Shown: one piece after another, positions 34,090 through 59,269 of the stretch
Position numbering within the stretch: position 1 is the first letter of the stretch
Layout: every line of letters starts with the position of its first letter
DNA from: Salvator merianae
Lineage: Eukaryota; Chordata; Lepidosauria; Squamata; Teiidae
DNA length: 64,000 nucleotides
Direction: 5' to 3'
Assembly: GCA_003586115.2 (NCBI GenBank)
Contig: QVOM02000042.1
Span: 76,465,345-76,529,344, forward strand
The notes under the pieces: generated by a model
What the model was told of the DNA's origin: nothing
Database searches by the model: none
The model's input: the letters and a program-made list of their open reading frames with translations, nothing else
Program-made: the position numbers and the translations under genes

Positions 34090-37000
34090 CATACATGATC
34101 AAGGCCCTGGCAAGACACTTACAGTCCTTGTACAGAATGCTTACTACAGCCCTGCCCCTTCCCAAATTATTCTTACTGCACCCTGCATCAAAATTGTGGG
34201 TTTTTTCCCCAAGAACTATTAATACTGATATAAGAATCAACAGACCAGCATGTCAATATTTCAGGAATGGTTTCACTTGCAAAGTATAAGATTTCTGTGT
34301 AGACTCCTATTTTTTACATTCTGTGGATTAACCACCTGCTGTTCAGCAGAGACAGAGGGAGTTGCTCACTCATGTGATGCCAAACAGGATTATACAGCAA
34401 ATATAGCAAATAACTGTGCAGAACCTAATAGATTTATTAAGGCAGAATCATGAACCCAACCCACATGATCTGTAACCCAGCCAGCCAGGACTGATCGCAG
34501 AGTGTAAACTGCCGGACATTCCAGATGAGCTTTTATACTTCACAACGAAACCCATTTTGCTGCAGGCTGACCATGAAGAATGTGGTCTCATCTCAGATAA
34601 CCACTATCATTGCACAGTCTTCATTTTGGAAAAGCTCTTTACCACCTTTTCTCTGCACCCCTACCCTGTATCCTGGGCAGAACAGGATATCCAGTCTACC
34701 CGACTTTGTATTGACAGAATGTAAGATAGCATTATTAGCTATCTTGAGCCTAAGACTTCAGGAAGCACAGTTCTAAGGAAGGCAAACCCATCTCCACAGC
34801 GAACTCTTCAAAACTAGTTACAAAACAATTGTAATATTGCTTTTCTCGATGAACAGCTTGATATACAGTAAGTAAAGCCACAATTGCATGAAAAAGAAAT
34901 GACCTAGTAAGTATTTCTGGGCTTAGAGATTGTTACTATGGTAACAGACCCAGGCCTCCCTCATTCTTTACTGTGCACCTGATCACAAAATGGTGACCTT
35001 GAGAGCCCATTCATTTTTGTTAAGTTATTTGGGTAACTGAGTTCAGTTACCTTGAGATGGGGAATGGAGGGCAGCCGGCTTGTTCTGGTTTTGCTTAGTT
35101 AGAGGACTAGATGTTCTGTGAAACCTGGAAGTGTTAACTGATGACAGGCTGCCACCCCCCACAATTTCTGCTTTTAAGGCTTCTTTAAATCAGTTGACAG
35201 TATAAAAGCATTACTATCCTATACCACAGTGTACGGATAATCCTTGTTTAGCTAGTTTGTCCACGTCAAATGTCAAAGCCTGACGGGGAAAAAAATGTGA
35301 GCAAAAGATAGGACATGTAATGTGGAGCTGCCCTCCACAGAGCAGCTCCTACAAAAGCAAAGAATCCTGTGTCATTATTGCACAAGGATAGAAAGGGAAC
35401 AGTGACTGAGGAGATTGCTTGCACCTCAGTCAAAGAGACAGAATTTTTCTCTTAACTGACCCTAAAGTCCAAATGCTCCAAATGAAACCAATACCTGACC
35501 AGGGGTCAATTAATGACAATGGAAAATATCATAAAAGCAACAGAATATTATTGGCAAAGCAAAATTAAGCATCAGCTGTGTGAAAAATAAGAGGGCAGAA
35601 ACATGTTCTTTTTGTAGACTTGTGCAGTGGATTGGGACGCCCTCCGTCAACCCACCCCATTATTCTTCTCCCCAGGCACAGGCTGTGATGGGGAGCAAAG
35701 GGAAGGTTTGGCACAATGCATCCTCACATTGTCCCAGGCCACTGTCTTCCCTGCTCCTACCCGAACTATACCTAACTGGTTCAGCCCACCCGGACAATCT
35801 TGGTGCAGTTTGGATAAACAAACCATTAAACTATCTGTTTAACCAAGCCAAGGAGACAACAACTTGGCACAAATTGAGGGAAGATCCCACCAAGCCTTTA
35901 ATTTACTTCCCACTACAGCCCACAGCTGGAAAGCAGCACAATGGGGTGACTCAGGAGGCCCAAAATTGAGTATATGCCCATATTTTTGATAAGGATGGAT
36001 TTCAGATCCTGCAAGCAAAACAATTATTAGAGGAAAGAAATGGAAAATAGTCCTGATAAGCAGGTGAATGAAGTAGCCCTACACTGCAGAACTCAGACCA
36101 GAACTGCTTCAATTCACTCTTTACTCAGGAGACTTGGTAACTATATGCAGAAGCTTTAAAGCAGCTTTTGAATGAAAAGTTAGCAAAAAAAGGTAGAAGT
36201 TCAGTCTTGCTAGACTGAAGTGTCTAAAAGAAGCTAGAAAGACTAATAATAAGAAAGCAATTCTTGATCGTCATGAAGATCTTGATCCAGTGAATGTTGC
36301 AAACCAGCAGGAAATAATTTTTGTGACTTTTTTAAACTATAAAAACGTATTTTACCATCTGTATTTGAGTGAGTGCAAGTCTCAGAGGATCTGGGCATAA
36401 ATCAGGGTCAGTTAATTTGATAACAGGACCAAATACATCAATGCTGAAGTATACGCATTTCTAAAAATATACAGCATTAAGCCCTTATTCACCTGAACAG
36501 AGAGGGATAACAGAACAAAAATTGCATTATTTGAGAGACAGCTAAATGCATGCCAACTCATTTTAAACTGTCAGAGACGTAAGGGCTTCGCCCCAATGTT
36601 TAACAGTCAGTCGCTTTCTAAGCACAGAAGTGGTTAACCTGTGGGTCTCAAGATATTGTTGGACTTCGCTTTCTTAACCAGTGAGATCTGAAGAGCCACA
36701 GGTTCCCTAATACATGCTGAATCCCTATTTCTTTTATGTGGGAAAGATTCCTTATACACCAGTCATGTATTTATAGTTAAAACAACAGCATTAGTTCTCT
36801 GCTATTTGGCTGGTGAACATGACTGCCCAGTGCAGTAAAAGTCAACACGTGCTAGGCAGGTAGATGTCCCTCCAAATGAAACCTGCAGGCTGATTACAGG
36901 ATGCCTCAAACCCACTCCACCAGGAGTCCGCAGAGAACTAGCAGCATACAGAGAAAGATCCAAATCAGTAATCTCTGAACAACATCTTCTATATGGATCC

Positions 37001-37700
37001 CACCATGCTCACCAAAGGCTGCAATCACAAAATAGCTTCTTTGGGGTGATGGAAAATTCTGAAGCACAAGCAGCTAGATCTAGTTTAGATCAGTGCAAAA
37101 ACATGAAAGACTCCCATTGGATGGATCCATCAGAAGCCTTGGCAGCAGGCTCTAATGCCAGCTGGGAAATTTGGAAGTCATTGAATACGTTTACAAATGG
37201 GAACAGCCCAATGCAAAGAAACTTCAAATAAATGCGGCTTCCTAATCACTAGTATATTTTGCAGCTGGGGTGAACTACAAACAACTGCACATTCGTACAA
37301 TTATCCAAAGTGCCCAGCATGGTGCAGTTACGAGCATCTGGTGCTAGCAGAGCCCTAATGCTACTAATGTTTCTCACGCCTAAACAAGAAAAATTTAATT
37401 TATTTCTTTAATATATGTACTTAACTCTGTTTCAATTGCAAACCTGTGTTTTATATAATGCTTATGATGGTTCTGACATAATTAAATAAATAAATAAATG
37501 GATTTATAGTAAGATACTTTATTGTAAAAGAGGCATATTTATTTTGTGACTGGCACTGCACCTTGGTTCAAAACGCAATCACATAACATTCTATCTCTCT
37601 CAGAGGATGAAGTTACATACTTGACAATACCTACTGACAGGATTTTAAGCTACTTAGCTTTGACTCACACGGGTAAGAAATACATTTCCATATTTTTTTT
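34090..37700. other. Intergenic between GAK and the SMU1 3' end; no gene recognised
   Basis: Contains a 129-codon open frame (35580-35969, plus strand) rich in proline, serine and leucine, and smaller frames (34525-34776, 37046-37231). None resembles a known family and none has clear splice partners. I do not call them genes. Sequence near 36630 has the 'GTGGTTAACCTGTGGGTCT' motif of decayed repeats. Confidence 0.5.
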
Positions 37701-37770
37701 TCTTTAAAAACTCTTCTGGATTTCCCTAAACGGACCACAAAAGGGAAACACATCTTAGAAGAATAATTAT

Positions 37771-37776
37771 TTTATT
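37771..37776 (-). terminator. SMU1: Candidate SMU1 polyadenylation signal
   Basis: AATAAA on the minus strand, about 225 nt past the SMU1 stop. Further AATAAA sites lie at 37538-37543 and in the AT-rich patch at about 37480-37500, so a longer 3' UTR is equally possible. Confidence 0.45.
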
Positions 37777-37997
37777 TGCAGCTAAACTGCTTTGGTTAAC
37801 TGGGTGCACAAACTAAGACATTTTATACCAAATTAGCCTTACAGTGATCTGAAAAGCAAAATGTAGCTATCTTTGGGGTTATCTGAATATTAATTAAAAT
37901 AACAGTTTTGGACCTTTTAAAACTGGGAAGATCTATCATATCACACACTTTCTTCTGATATTTAAGAATCATGCACAGAAGGAAATTAGAAATCAGT

Positions 37998-50838
<12,841 letters not shown>

Positions 50839-50999
50839 TTTGAATTAATTGCCCGCCGTCCCTCTTGCTAAGTCCCCAAAACCCTGGAGGCAGGAACCCC
50901 CAACACCCGGGTACCACACTTCCGCCGACACAGTACACACATCCGTTTCCGGATCACGCTCTCACCCTTTGCCTCATAGTGCTATACGTATAGATTTCC

Positions 51000-53900
51000 C
51001 GAACTACTAACTTCCAGGTCCCTTTAACTCTTTGCTCTTCGAGGGCGGAAGAATGAGAAGCCTGAAGCAAGCTGCAAGTAAGGAGTTCCCTGTGGTTGAT
51101 GAAATGAGATACGATAGGAGAAGAGTCTGTCTGGATGAAAGAAGGAAAAAAGAGCGCTCCTGAATTATTATTATTATTATTTTTAGGAGCAATAGTAATT
51201 TGTGTCCCAGGAAGGTTTTAAGAATGAAATCTTGTTTGGAAGTAACAGTCATTTAATTCGGGGTTTCAGTAACTTCTGTTGGTTATCTATAAGTTTCCAT
51301 GAACTGCAGTACTTTTCATTTTATTCATACTGTAAACTGAGAAATACATATACGTAGACGTATATGATTGAGAGCGATGAAATCTTTGAACAGGAAGCAG
51401 AGGGCTTACTTGTCATTTATGTAAACTCTTAACGGAATTATTGCAATCTGCATTTTTCTACCATTAAAAATCAATATATACGTTTTAAATTTACACTATT
51501 TGCCAGCCAAGGATAACACTGCATATATCTGATGAATTAAAGTGTAATGGGGTAAATAAAGACAGCTGTTCTTTTTATAATACTTACAAATGCAGGAATA
51601 TTTTTCCTTTTGCTCCAACAGCCCTTACAACTGCCTTTTGCTACCTCAAAATTGTAGATTTATTGTCTCCGTGATAAGCAAAGAAACATTTGTAAAAACG
51701 CACGATCTCCAACAAGCTATGTTGAGTTTTTGGCACCTGCTTAAAACACTGTCATGCTCATGCACATGATAGTTATTGGTGACTTCAGATCATTACCTTT
51801 AATTTTGATTTTTACTATTTTAACCATGTACATTGTTATGGTGATGTTTTACTCTTGTTACAAATTGCACCAGTTTTTTATAAAATGAAGGGCATTGTAT
51901 AGAAATGTTTTAAAATAAATATACCTATGTTGCTGCATGCCGCTTTCCATTCGAACTGATCCTTATGGGGAAGGTCCTCTCAAACAGGGCATCTTGCCCA
52001 CTAACGTGGCAGTACTGAGTACTTTTTGAATGTAAGTACTGTAGTTCCATACACTTTTTCAAAAACTGTTCAGTTCACATATACAATTGTCACCTACATA
52101 ACCAGGGCATATTAGCGAATCCTATTTCTGATGCATTACTTCTGATGCATTAAAATAGAATGGGTGTACATTCCTATTTTATCCTATGGACTCAAAACAG
52201 ACAACAACAACAACCTTTACAGGAAAGCACAGTAATTCCTGAGTGGTTACTAAGGCATTTGTGATGGCTACAAAACTCCTTATTTCCAGAAGAGGGCATA
52301 GCAGACACATCTACTGCAGCTTAAGTGGAGAGTTGTACAGTGGTTCTAGGACTTGCTTGAGCTGAGTGGATGTTCTTAAGAGGGAATGTGAACTCTGTCC
52401 AAATATGTAGAATTCCCACGCTTGCTAAGTCGACCCTTATCCAAACTACAGTATATGTGACATTCAGAGTGACAACAGTTTCAAGTGTTTGATAAAAATA
52501 TATGGAATAAAACTAGTATGGGAACAAAGATGTCAACCGTATCACATTGGAAAATGGATTTGAATGCTTAGACTCAGACTCCATCTATTTATTTATTTAT
52601 ATTTTTCCTGCCCTATATCCAAAGGCCTCAGGGTGGGTTACAACAGTAAAAAAACAAAACATTAGGATAATCCACTATAAACGATATCAATGCCTGAAAG
52701 ACAGGGGGGAAGCTGTTTCTTCAGCCAAAGGTCACCGTGAATAGGCTTATTCCTAACTTTCCATAGTCAGGAATTTAAATATACATTGGAAAATAATGGC
52801 GTTTCATTAATGTGGTAATATTTAGGATTTTCTGAAACTGGAAAAGGCCCCATTGATATCAAAGAGAGGCCTATAAAGGGACAAAGGGGAAGTACATAAG
52901 ATCATTTTTGAAAGGTAGAGACACATACTTTCTATTCAGATTGAAGCTGGTCAGCAAAGCAATGGGGATTTCTAAAGAATTTACCAGTAATTTAGAGTTT
53001 GGGGCAGGATGGGGGATTAAAAAAGAACCCAGGATCTAAACCAGGATGTGGCATTCAAGTACCTAGGCAAACAAGAGCCTGAGCATCCAGATGTTTTAAT
53101 TCCTATCAGCCCCCAAGCTGCTCCAAACACCAATTGAAGCAACTTACTGCTAATCTTCTCAAAGAACTCTGAGGCCACTTAGATCAGGTGGATTCATCTC
53201 CTCCCCTCATGTGGATGCACAGAAGGGGAAGAGGCAATTCGAGGGCTGCTCTCACCCAGAATTGCTGCAGTAGATACCAAAAATGGCTGACTTGAGCCAC
53301 TATTTCTGGTTCATTACCACAAGTTTAGCCAGGATCCTTGCTGCTCTGAGTGGAAGTCATCCTCATTACAAGTTCTAGCTTCCTGCTTTGGATCCCACAC
53401 TTTTTAGGGGCAATGTGAACAAAGTCTTGGTTTGGTGACAAAAACCATCACCAAGGATAATGATAACATACTGTAAATCTAATGGTAGATATGGTATACC
53501 GGTACACCTTGCCTACTAGGCAGCAGTAAACTGGACTAGGAGCCATGCATACAGGTTTACTATGGGGGACCAATTCTGGCAGCACTCCTTGTTGCACCAC
53601 TACAATAGGTCCCCTGGGGCTCCATAGACCAAGAACTTTCATTCCTCACCTCCAGAGACTTTGGAGTCGGCTCTGAGGCTGGTATGACCTTCATTGCTGG
53701 CACAGGAGCTGTGTCAGAACAGCCATCCCAATGCAGACAGCCTTGTTTCTGTCCAGGGAACGATTTGTCCACACCTGTGGTGGATTTCTTAGTCAGATCA
53801 GCATGAAGTAAGTGCAGAAACAGCCAGAGAATATAGTCTTTGAAGCACACTGTTAACTTCTGGTAGTCTCATATGAAACATGTGATCCAACAAGCACTGC

Positions 53901-54120
53901 CATCCACAACAATATGCTGAGCCCAGAAATTTACTGGAAGCCACACAGCCAGAGAAGAGCTAATGATATTTGTTCATTTCTTTTTTTATTTCTTTGGCAC
54001 TTTGAATTTTGTTATCCTCTCTTGGTTGGATTATTTGAGGTGCCTGTCCTTTTTCTTATCTTTTGTATACAATACAGTTGAAGTACCACCCAACTGGAAC
54101 AGGTTCATAGTAGCTCAACA
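51000..54120. other. Gene-poor flank upstream of SMU1; no gene recognised
   Basis: AT-rich, with (ATT)n near 51168-51181. Frames at 53448-53850 are short and have no family resemblance. No exon of a neighbouring gene such as B4GALT1 (next to SMU1 in human) could be recognised anywhere between here and the right edge. Confidence 0.55.
52573..52660 (-). mobile_element. L2/CR1-type LINE 3'-end fragment
   Basis: TATTTATTTATATTTTTCCT and CAGGGTGGGTTACAACA match the end of the LINE remnant at 22.1 kb (same orientation). Confidence 0.55.
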
Positions 54121-54142
54121 TACATGATCAAGGAATTGGAAA

Positions 54143-54438
54143 TAAAAGAAGAAGAAGAAGAATTTGGTTCTCATACCCCGCTTTTCTCGGCCGAAGCTGA
54201 CTCAAAGCGGCTTACAAGGTTATTTTTCGCCCGAAGGCTTACATCTGTCTATCTTCCGCATCACACAATGTGATGCTCCCTATTTATCAACTTGCAATTA
54301 CTTGCTTTCAAACAGCTAGGTTGACTGGAGCTAGAGGCCAGTAGAGGGCGCTCATCCCCTCTACACAGCAGACAAGGGCCTCGAACTCTGATCCTCCTAT
54401 TGAAAGATCAGTGCCTTAGCCACCTGTGCCACCGTGCC
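54143..54438 (-). mobile_element. Sauria-like SINE, full length, minus strand
   Basis: Reads from the GGCACGGTGGC head (54438) to a (CTT)n tail (54147-54161 as GAA). Body: AACCTAGCTGTTTGAAAGCA, TTGATAAATAGGG, TTCGGCCGAGAAAAGCGGGG. About 90% like the copy at 33.03 kb by eye, with the same BovB-type part. Confidence 0.85.
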
Positions 54439-54440
54439 TC

Positions 54441-54640
54441 CAATGAGGAGAGATTTAGGAAGATTCAGTCTTAGAAAGAGAAGCCTGGGAGATGATAGTC
54501 CTCTTCAAATACCTGAAAGGATATTCCATTGAAGATAGTTTTGACTTGTTCTCTATCACCCCAGAATAGGATGTGGATTAAATTACAAGGAAGATTTTAG
54601 CTCAATATCAGGAAATGGGGGAGGGGGGGCACATGCTTCT
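54441..54640 (+). mobile_element. CR1 LINE 3' fragment
   Basis: Translates in shifting frames as RFSLRKRSLGDD / VLFKYLKGYSIEDSFDLFSI, the CR1 ORF2 segment after the reverse transcriptase. It abuts the head of the SINE just to its left. Confidence 0.6.
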
Positions 54641-54952
54641 CTAAGCTCTGCGGCACATCAGCAAGCTATTAAATTTAAAACAGCACCCTGAGCCTCCTAA
54701 GCACAGTGATAAATAAGAGCATAAATAATTAGAAGGGCATAAATAATTAGACGAATTCCAGGAGTAGCTGCATGAGGGGGCTTATAAACCCACAAGCAAA
54801 AATTAGGAAAAACAAGCTAAACAAACCTGGGCGGGCCGAGAACTCCTCAGAAAATGGTGGGTAATTTGCAATCCCTGGACAACCCAGAAGATGCAGTGAG
54901 TCCAGAATTGCAAAAAACCTTGCAAGCCCTTTTTGCCACCTAGTTTGAAACA

Positions 54953-55560
54953 ATGAAAAACACATTTTCTGTGAAAGGTGAAACTGTGAAAGGACTTGAA
55001 ACCAGGATTAAAACCAATGAAACTGAGATAACAATGCTTAAGACTACTGTTACAGAAGTCAAAGCCACAGCCTCTGCAGCACTAGTTGACACAGTGGGTA
55101 CTAATGATAACCTAAATCATGACGTTGAAGTCATGAAACAACTGGTGGTGCTCCAAGACCAACGGTGGAGATGCAACTTTTTTATAAGGAGGACCCCTGA
55201 GTCCAAAGGATATCCAGATGTGGTGGCCTTCCTCTTAAAATGGGGGGGGGAATCTTTTGCCAGACCTAGAGTGAACAAGGGTCAAGATTCACTGGACCCA
55301 TAGAAGCATAAGAAAAAAGGCAAATCCCGGTACCTTCCCATCAGACACTATAGTGGCCTTTGTAAGTTTCTTCAAGAAGGAACAGGGTCTATAAAACCTA
55401 TATAAACACAGCCAACTGGAATTGCATGATCAAAAAATACTGATCTTACAAGACCTAGCACCTGACACTTTATGCCAACAGAACCTTCTTTGGTTGGCTA
55501 CACAACAGCTGCAGCACACCAACCTTAAATTCTGCTGGCTGTATCCTGCAACCAAGTGAT
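54953..55560 (+). pseudogene. L1-type LINE ORF1 remnant
   Basis: An open frame at 54953-55303 has a heptad-like coiled-coil stretch (LETRIKTNETEITMLKTTVT) then QRWRCNFFIRRTPESKGYPD, the start of the RNA-binding core. In another frame at 55415-55556 the C-terminal part is seen: LHDQKILILQDLAPDTL, then LQHTNLKFCWLYPATK. Frameshifts and deletions make it inactive. Confidence 0.75.
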
Positions 55561-55849
55561 TAACCAAGGAAAGTGCTTCTTTGGATCAAACCAAGAGGAA
55601 GCTCAACACTTATTCCACCAACTAAAATTATCTAATCCATGGACTGACCATGAACAAAATCCAGGAAACAACTCACCACCTAACTCACAGTCTAGCTGGC
55701 AAACTCTGCCAGATCAGGGAAAGAGGTTCAAAGAACACCAAGGAACACCAGAGAAAACCATCTTGGAAATGCTTCACCTTGATGTACTTGTAGATAATAG
55801 TCTGAGGTTTAACTTGTTAATAACCTAATGTCCTTTATTTTTTAATTAT

Positions 55850-56967
55850 TTATGTAATACGAAAACTAATGCATACCTTAAAAATTAAAAGACATAACAA
55901 ACTATATACAATTCTACTCTTTACTCTTATTAATTATTTCTGCAATATAGAAATGATATTTGAATATATTTATACATAACATCAGTGATAATTCATAATA
56001 ATAAAATTTTAATAAGCAATTGATGAAGCAATATTATTTTACCAAAGATTTTAACTATGTAAAAGGAAGTAAAATATCCTTAGCCCTTTCATTAGTGTTA
56101 AGAAAGAGATGGCCCCATATATATGAAAAAGAACATTTTAATGTAACAGTTTACAATTTTTGAATTTTGTATGTAATTAATCCTACAATACCCATTTCCC
56201 AAACCTTATTCCAATTTGATATAGTTAATATTTCTTTATTTTTCCAAGATAAAATGACTACTTTGCCGACAGTAACAGAAACTCTTTTAAAAATTTTATT
56301 GTAATGGAAATATTTAAATTAGTATGGGTATGTGTAGTAAGCATAACTGTGGGGATAGTGGTATACTTATTGATGTTAATTGCCTAATTTCTAAAATTAT
56401 TTCATTTGAAAATATTGGATTAATGGACAATGCCATAACAAATGTATATAAGTTCCCTTTTGTTTACAACCATGCCAACCATTTGATGAAAATTTCTAAT
56501 CATTCCAGATAGTAAACAGGGTCTATAGTACCATCTATATACCAATTTTAATAACAGTTCTCTTGTATGAGCCAAATTAATATATTTTAATTGTTATGGT
56601 ATTAAATCATCTAAGTGGAATTCCAATACCTAAATCTGATTCCCATATATTTTAACTGAATTTATAATTATTGGTGTTATGTAAAATATTATATATTTTA
56701 GAAACCATACCTTTAGTATTTTGTAATAAGTCCAGAAAAGTATCTTTAAATTTTGTCATTGGCCTATTTACAGCTTCTGTATAATCAACAGAGTGAAGAA
56801 TTGATGATAAAGATAAATTTAATAACTGATATTTTGATATAGATATACAAGGCTGTTCCCAAGTAGTTTTATCTAATAATCATTCTGTATTATCTTAGAA
56901 ATCCTTAACAAGATAAAATCCTGATGTCCTTTTAATTAATATTGTTGCTTTTTCAAACTAGCTATTA
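55850..56967 (-). mobile_element. Second L1-type LINE fragment, ORF2 C-terminus, opposite strand
   Basis: A very AT-rich block. On the minus strand it reads, in broken frames, MVSKIYNIL and WESDLGIGIPL (near 56640-56720), KGTYIHLLWHCPLI (near 56430), VTVGKVVILSWKNKEILTI (near 56230-56275) and WNKVWEMGIVGLI (near 56180-56220). This is the motif order of the L1 ORF2 C-terminal region. It lies between ORF1-like and ORF2-like remnants that run on the plus strand. Confidence 0.7.
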
Positions 56968-56975
56968 CCTTCTAT

Positions 56976-57157
56976 CAGCAGCGGCTGGTGGCTTTAAGGG
57001 CGGGTGTTCGTAACATGCCGGAAGCAAGCAATTGCTGTTCACGGGGCCTCCGTACTATTGCAGCAGGTCGCTGGGAGGCCGGGAGGCCCCATAAACAGTG
57101 ATTGCTCACTTCCTGCACATTACAAACACTTGCCCTTAAAGCCACAGACCACCACTG
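56976..57157. mobile_element. Foldback hAT MITE (182 bp), 8-bp duplication
   Basis: Left arm CAGCAGCGGCTGGTGGCTTT, AAGGGCGGGTGTTCGTAA; right arm is the complement of CAGTGGTGGTCTGTGGCTTT, AAGGGCAAGTGTTTGTAA. The arms are about 75 bp with a short loop. Flanked by CCTTCTAT (56968-56975) and CCTTGTAT (57158-57165), 7 of 8 matching. GC-rich, in contrast to the AT-rich L1 fragment it entered. Confidence 0.8.
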
Positions 57158-57618
57158 CCTTGTATACTTATAGAATAATTCATGTTATATGCACTCAAAT
57201 GCCTTAAACAATACTAACTACTTAGATATAAGGTTACTTTGCCAATTAACTGTTTACTATACCTTCTCAAGACCACCTCTCCCCCTCACAGTCCATTAAG
57301 GACCCATCTTGTGAGAATGTTTTTGCCTAATATGCACCTTCAGACCTCCTGCAAACCAGGCAGGAGGTTCTTCTCAAATTTCTGGGGATTAGGCCCCACA
57401 CTGTGTGATATGTTGATGGGGTTTTTTTGTTTGTCCATGTTACATTTAATTTTGAAAGAATTGTTTAATGTATTTAAGTTGCCTCAGAGAAGTAGAATAT
57501 GAAAATGGAGCCACAACCCTTCCCAACAGTATTGAAGCGCCCAGAGCAGCCACGAAAAGCTGCAAGGATGTTGATCAATTTCATAACAACTGGCCACTCC
57601 AGATTTTAACAAGGTCTC

Positions 57619-59260
57619 TTGTATCAAATCATGAGTATCTCAAGTAAAGTCATGTCAAACAAAAGGAGCAAAATGATTTCCCTCTCTGTAAATGGGATTA
57701 ACAGTAACTTAAAGCATTATAGAGTCCAAACCCTAATATGCCAGAAACACCTTGACATAATCGTTTTTCAGGAAACGCACCAAACTATTACATGCTCTAA
57801 ATATTATAAATTTCTCAGAAATTGCACGGACTGCTCAGTCTATATTGCAAGAACACAAAAGGAGGGGTCTCAATTCTTATAGGAAACAATTTTCCATATG
57901 AAGTGCAACAAACAGTAAGAGATCCGGAAGGGTGCTTCATTTTTCTCATCGGTAAAATCTTTACTCAGTATATCATATTGGTATCAATATACAGCCAGTT
58001 TACATCCCCTACTACTAAGTCTCAAACTCCAGCTTCCTTGTTTGCATCCCTCAGTCTTCCCACATTACAACCACACCAAGCTGAATTCCTGGAATGTCCA
58101 ATAAACCCTGAACAGACAGCAAACAAAATCAAAAATCTGAAACCTGGAAAAGCCCCAGAAGCAGATGGCTATACTACGGCCTTTTATAAGAAATATAAGC
58201 ATATCCTTATACCCCACTTAGTGAATTTACTGAAACAGGACCCCAGCACCTGGAACAAAGCTATGAAGGTCCTCTTCCCTAAAAAAAAGGGGGGATTACT
58301 CAAACCAGATCAGTTTAGGCCAATATCATTCCTGATCCAAGATTTTAAATTATTTACAGCTATTTTGGCAGACAGACTGACCCAAGTAATTCCTACATTA
58401 AGCACACAAGATCAGTATGGCTTTATTCTACATAAACAAATGCTTGACCCAATTTGCTTTTTAATTAATATTATTTCTCACAGCCATAATGGCAAAATCC
58501 CTCTTGCCATCTTTTTTTCTGGCTCTCCAGAAAGCCTTTGATTCAGTTCCCCATAAGTATTCATAGTCAATTTTAGATCATTTTTTTATTTGGAGACATA
58601 TTTTTAAGAACTATAAAGGCCATTTATAATTTGACTAATGCTAAACTACTAGTGAACGGGAAGATTACTGAAAAAATTGACTTAAACCAGAGCACTAGAC
58701 AAGGATGTTCCCTCTTGCCCTTACTCTTCACTTTGTAACAGAACCACTAGCTCAAATTATCAAACTTCTCCCAAAAATTAACAGCTACAAATTGGGATCC
58801 TACACCACTACCATAAACCTCTTTGCAGATGACACTGCACCAATTACCCTTTAAAAAAACAATACAAGCACTCAACTTAATTTTAGAAAAAGAATTATTT
58901 ATATTCTGGACTACAGATTAGTCATTCAAAGTCTGAAATTATGTTTAAAAATGTACCCTCTGACATGCAATTGAAGTCACAAGGTATATCAAAATTCAGA
59001 TTAATCCATACACGGTTTAAATATCTAGGCATGCAGCTCGTCAGATCTCCACACTGCCTCCTTCAACGAAACTACTATTCAACCTGCAAATGCATTAAAA
59101 AAGAACTTGAACATTGGACGGACAAATATTTAACACTAACAGGGAGAATAGCTCCTTTCAAACTGAAAATACTGGCAAAAATAATATTTTTATTCCAAAT
59201 TCTCTCGCCAACCCCCCCATCATTCTCCCAGTCTATAAAATAAAATTGTGACCAATTTCA
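57619..59260 (+). pseudogene. L1-type LINE ORF2 remnant (endonuclease start and reverse transcriptase)
   Basis: Begins with the endonuclease start MISLSVNGINSNLKHYRV and IIVFQETH (57673-57780). After a deletion it passes to the reverse transcriptase: KNLKPGKAPEADGYT (58132), KPDQFRPISFLIQDFKLFTA (58300), STRQGCSLLPLLF (58690), LFADDT (58820), then FKYLGMQLVRS (59020) and the region after it. Stops, frameshifts and missing endonuclease parts make it inactive. Confidence 0.85.
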
Positions 59261-59269
59261 TATCTCTAA

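Noticed and set aside
32900..37700. DNAJA1, the usual SMU1 neighbour
   Set aside because: Looked for the J-domain HPD region and the zinc-finger CxxCxGxG repeats on the plus strand; none seen.
57619..58541. Active retrotransposon gene
   Set aside because: The frames are long but join an endonuclease start directly to mid reverse transcriptase, and stops follow; a dead L1 copy.
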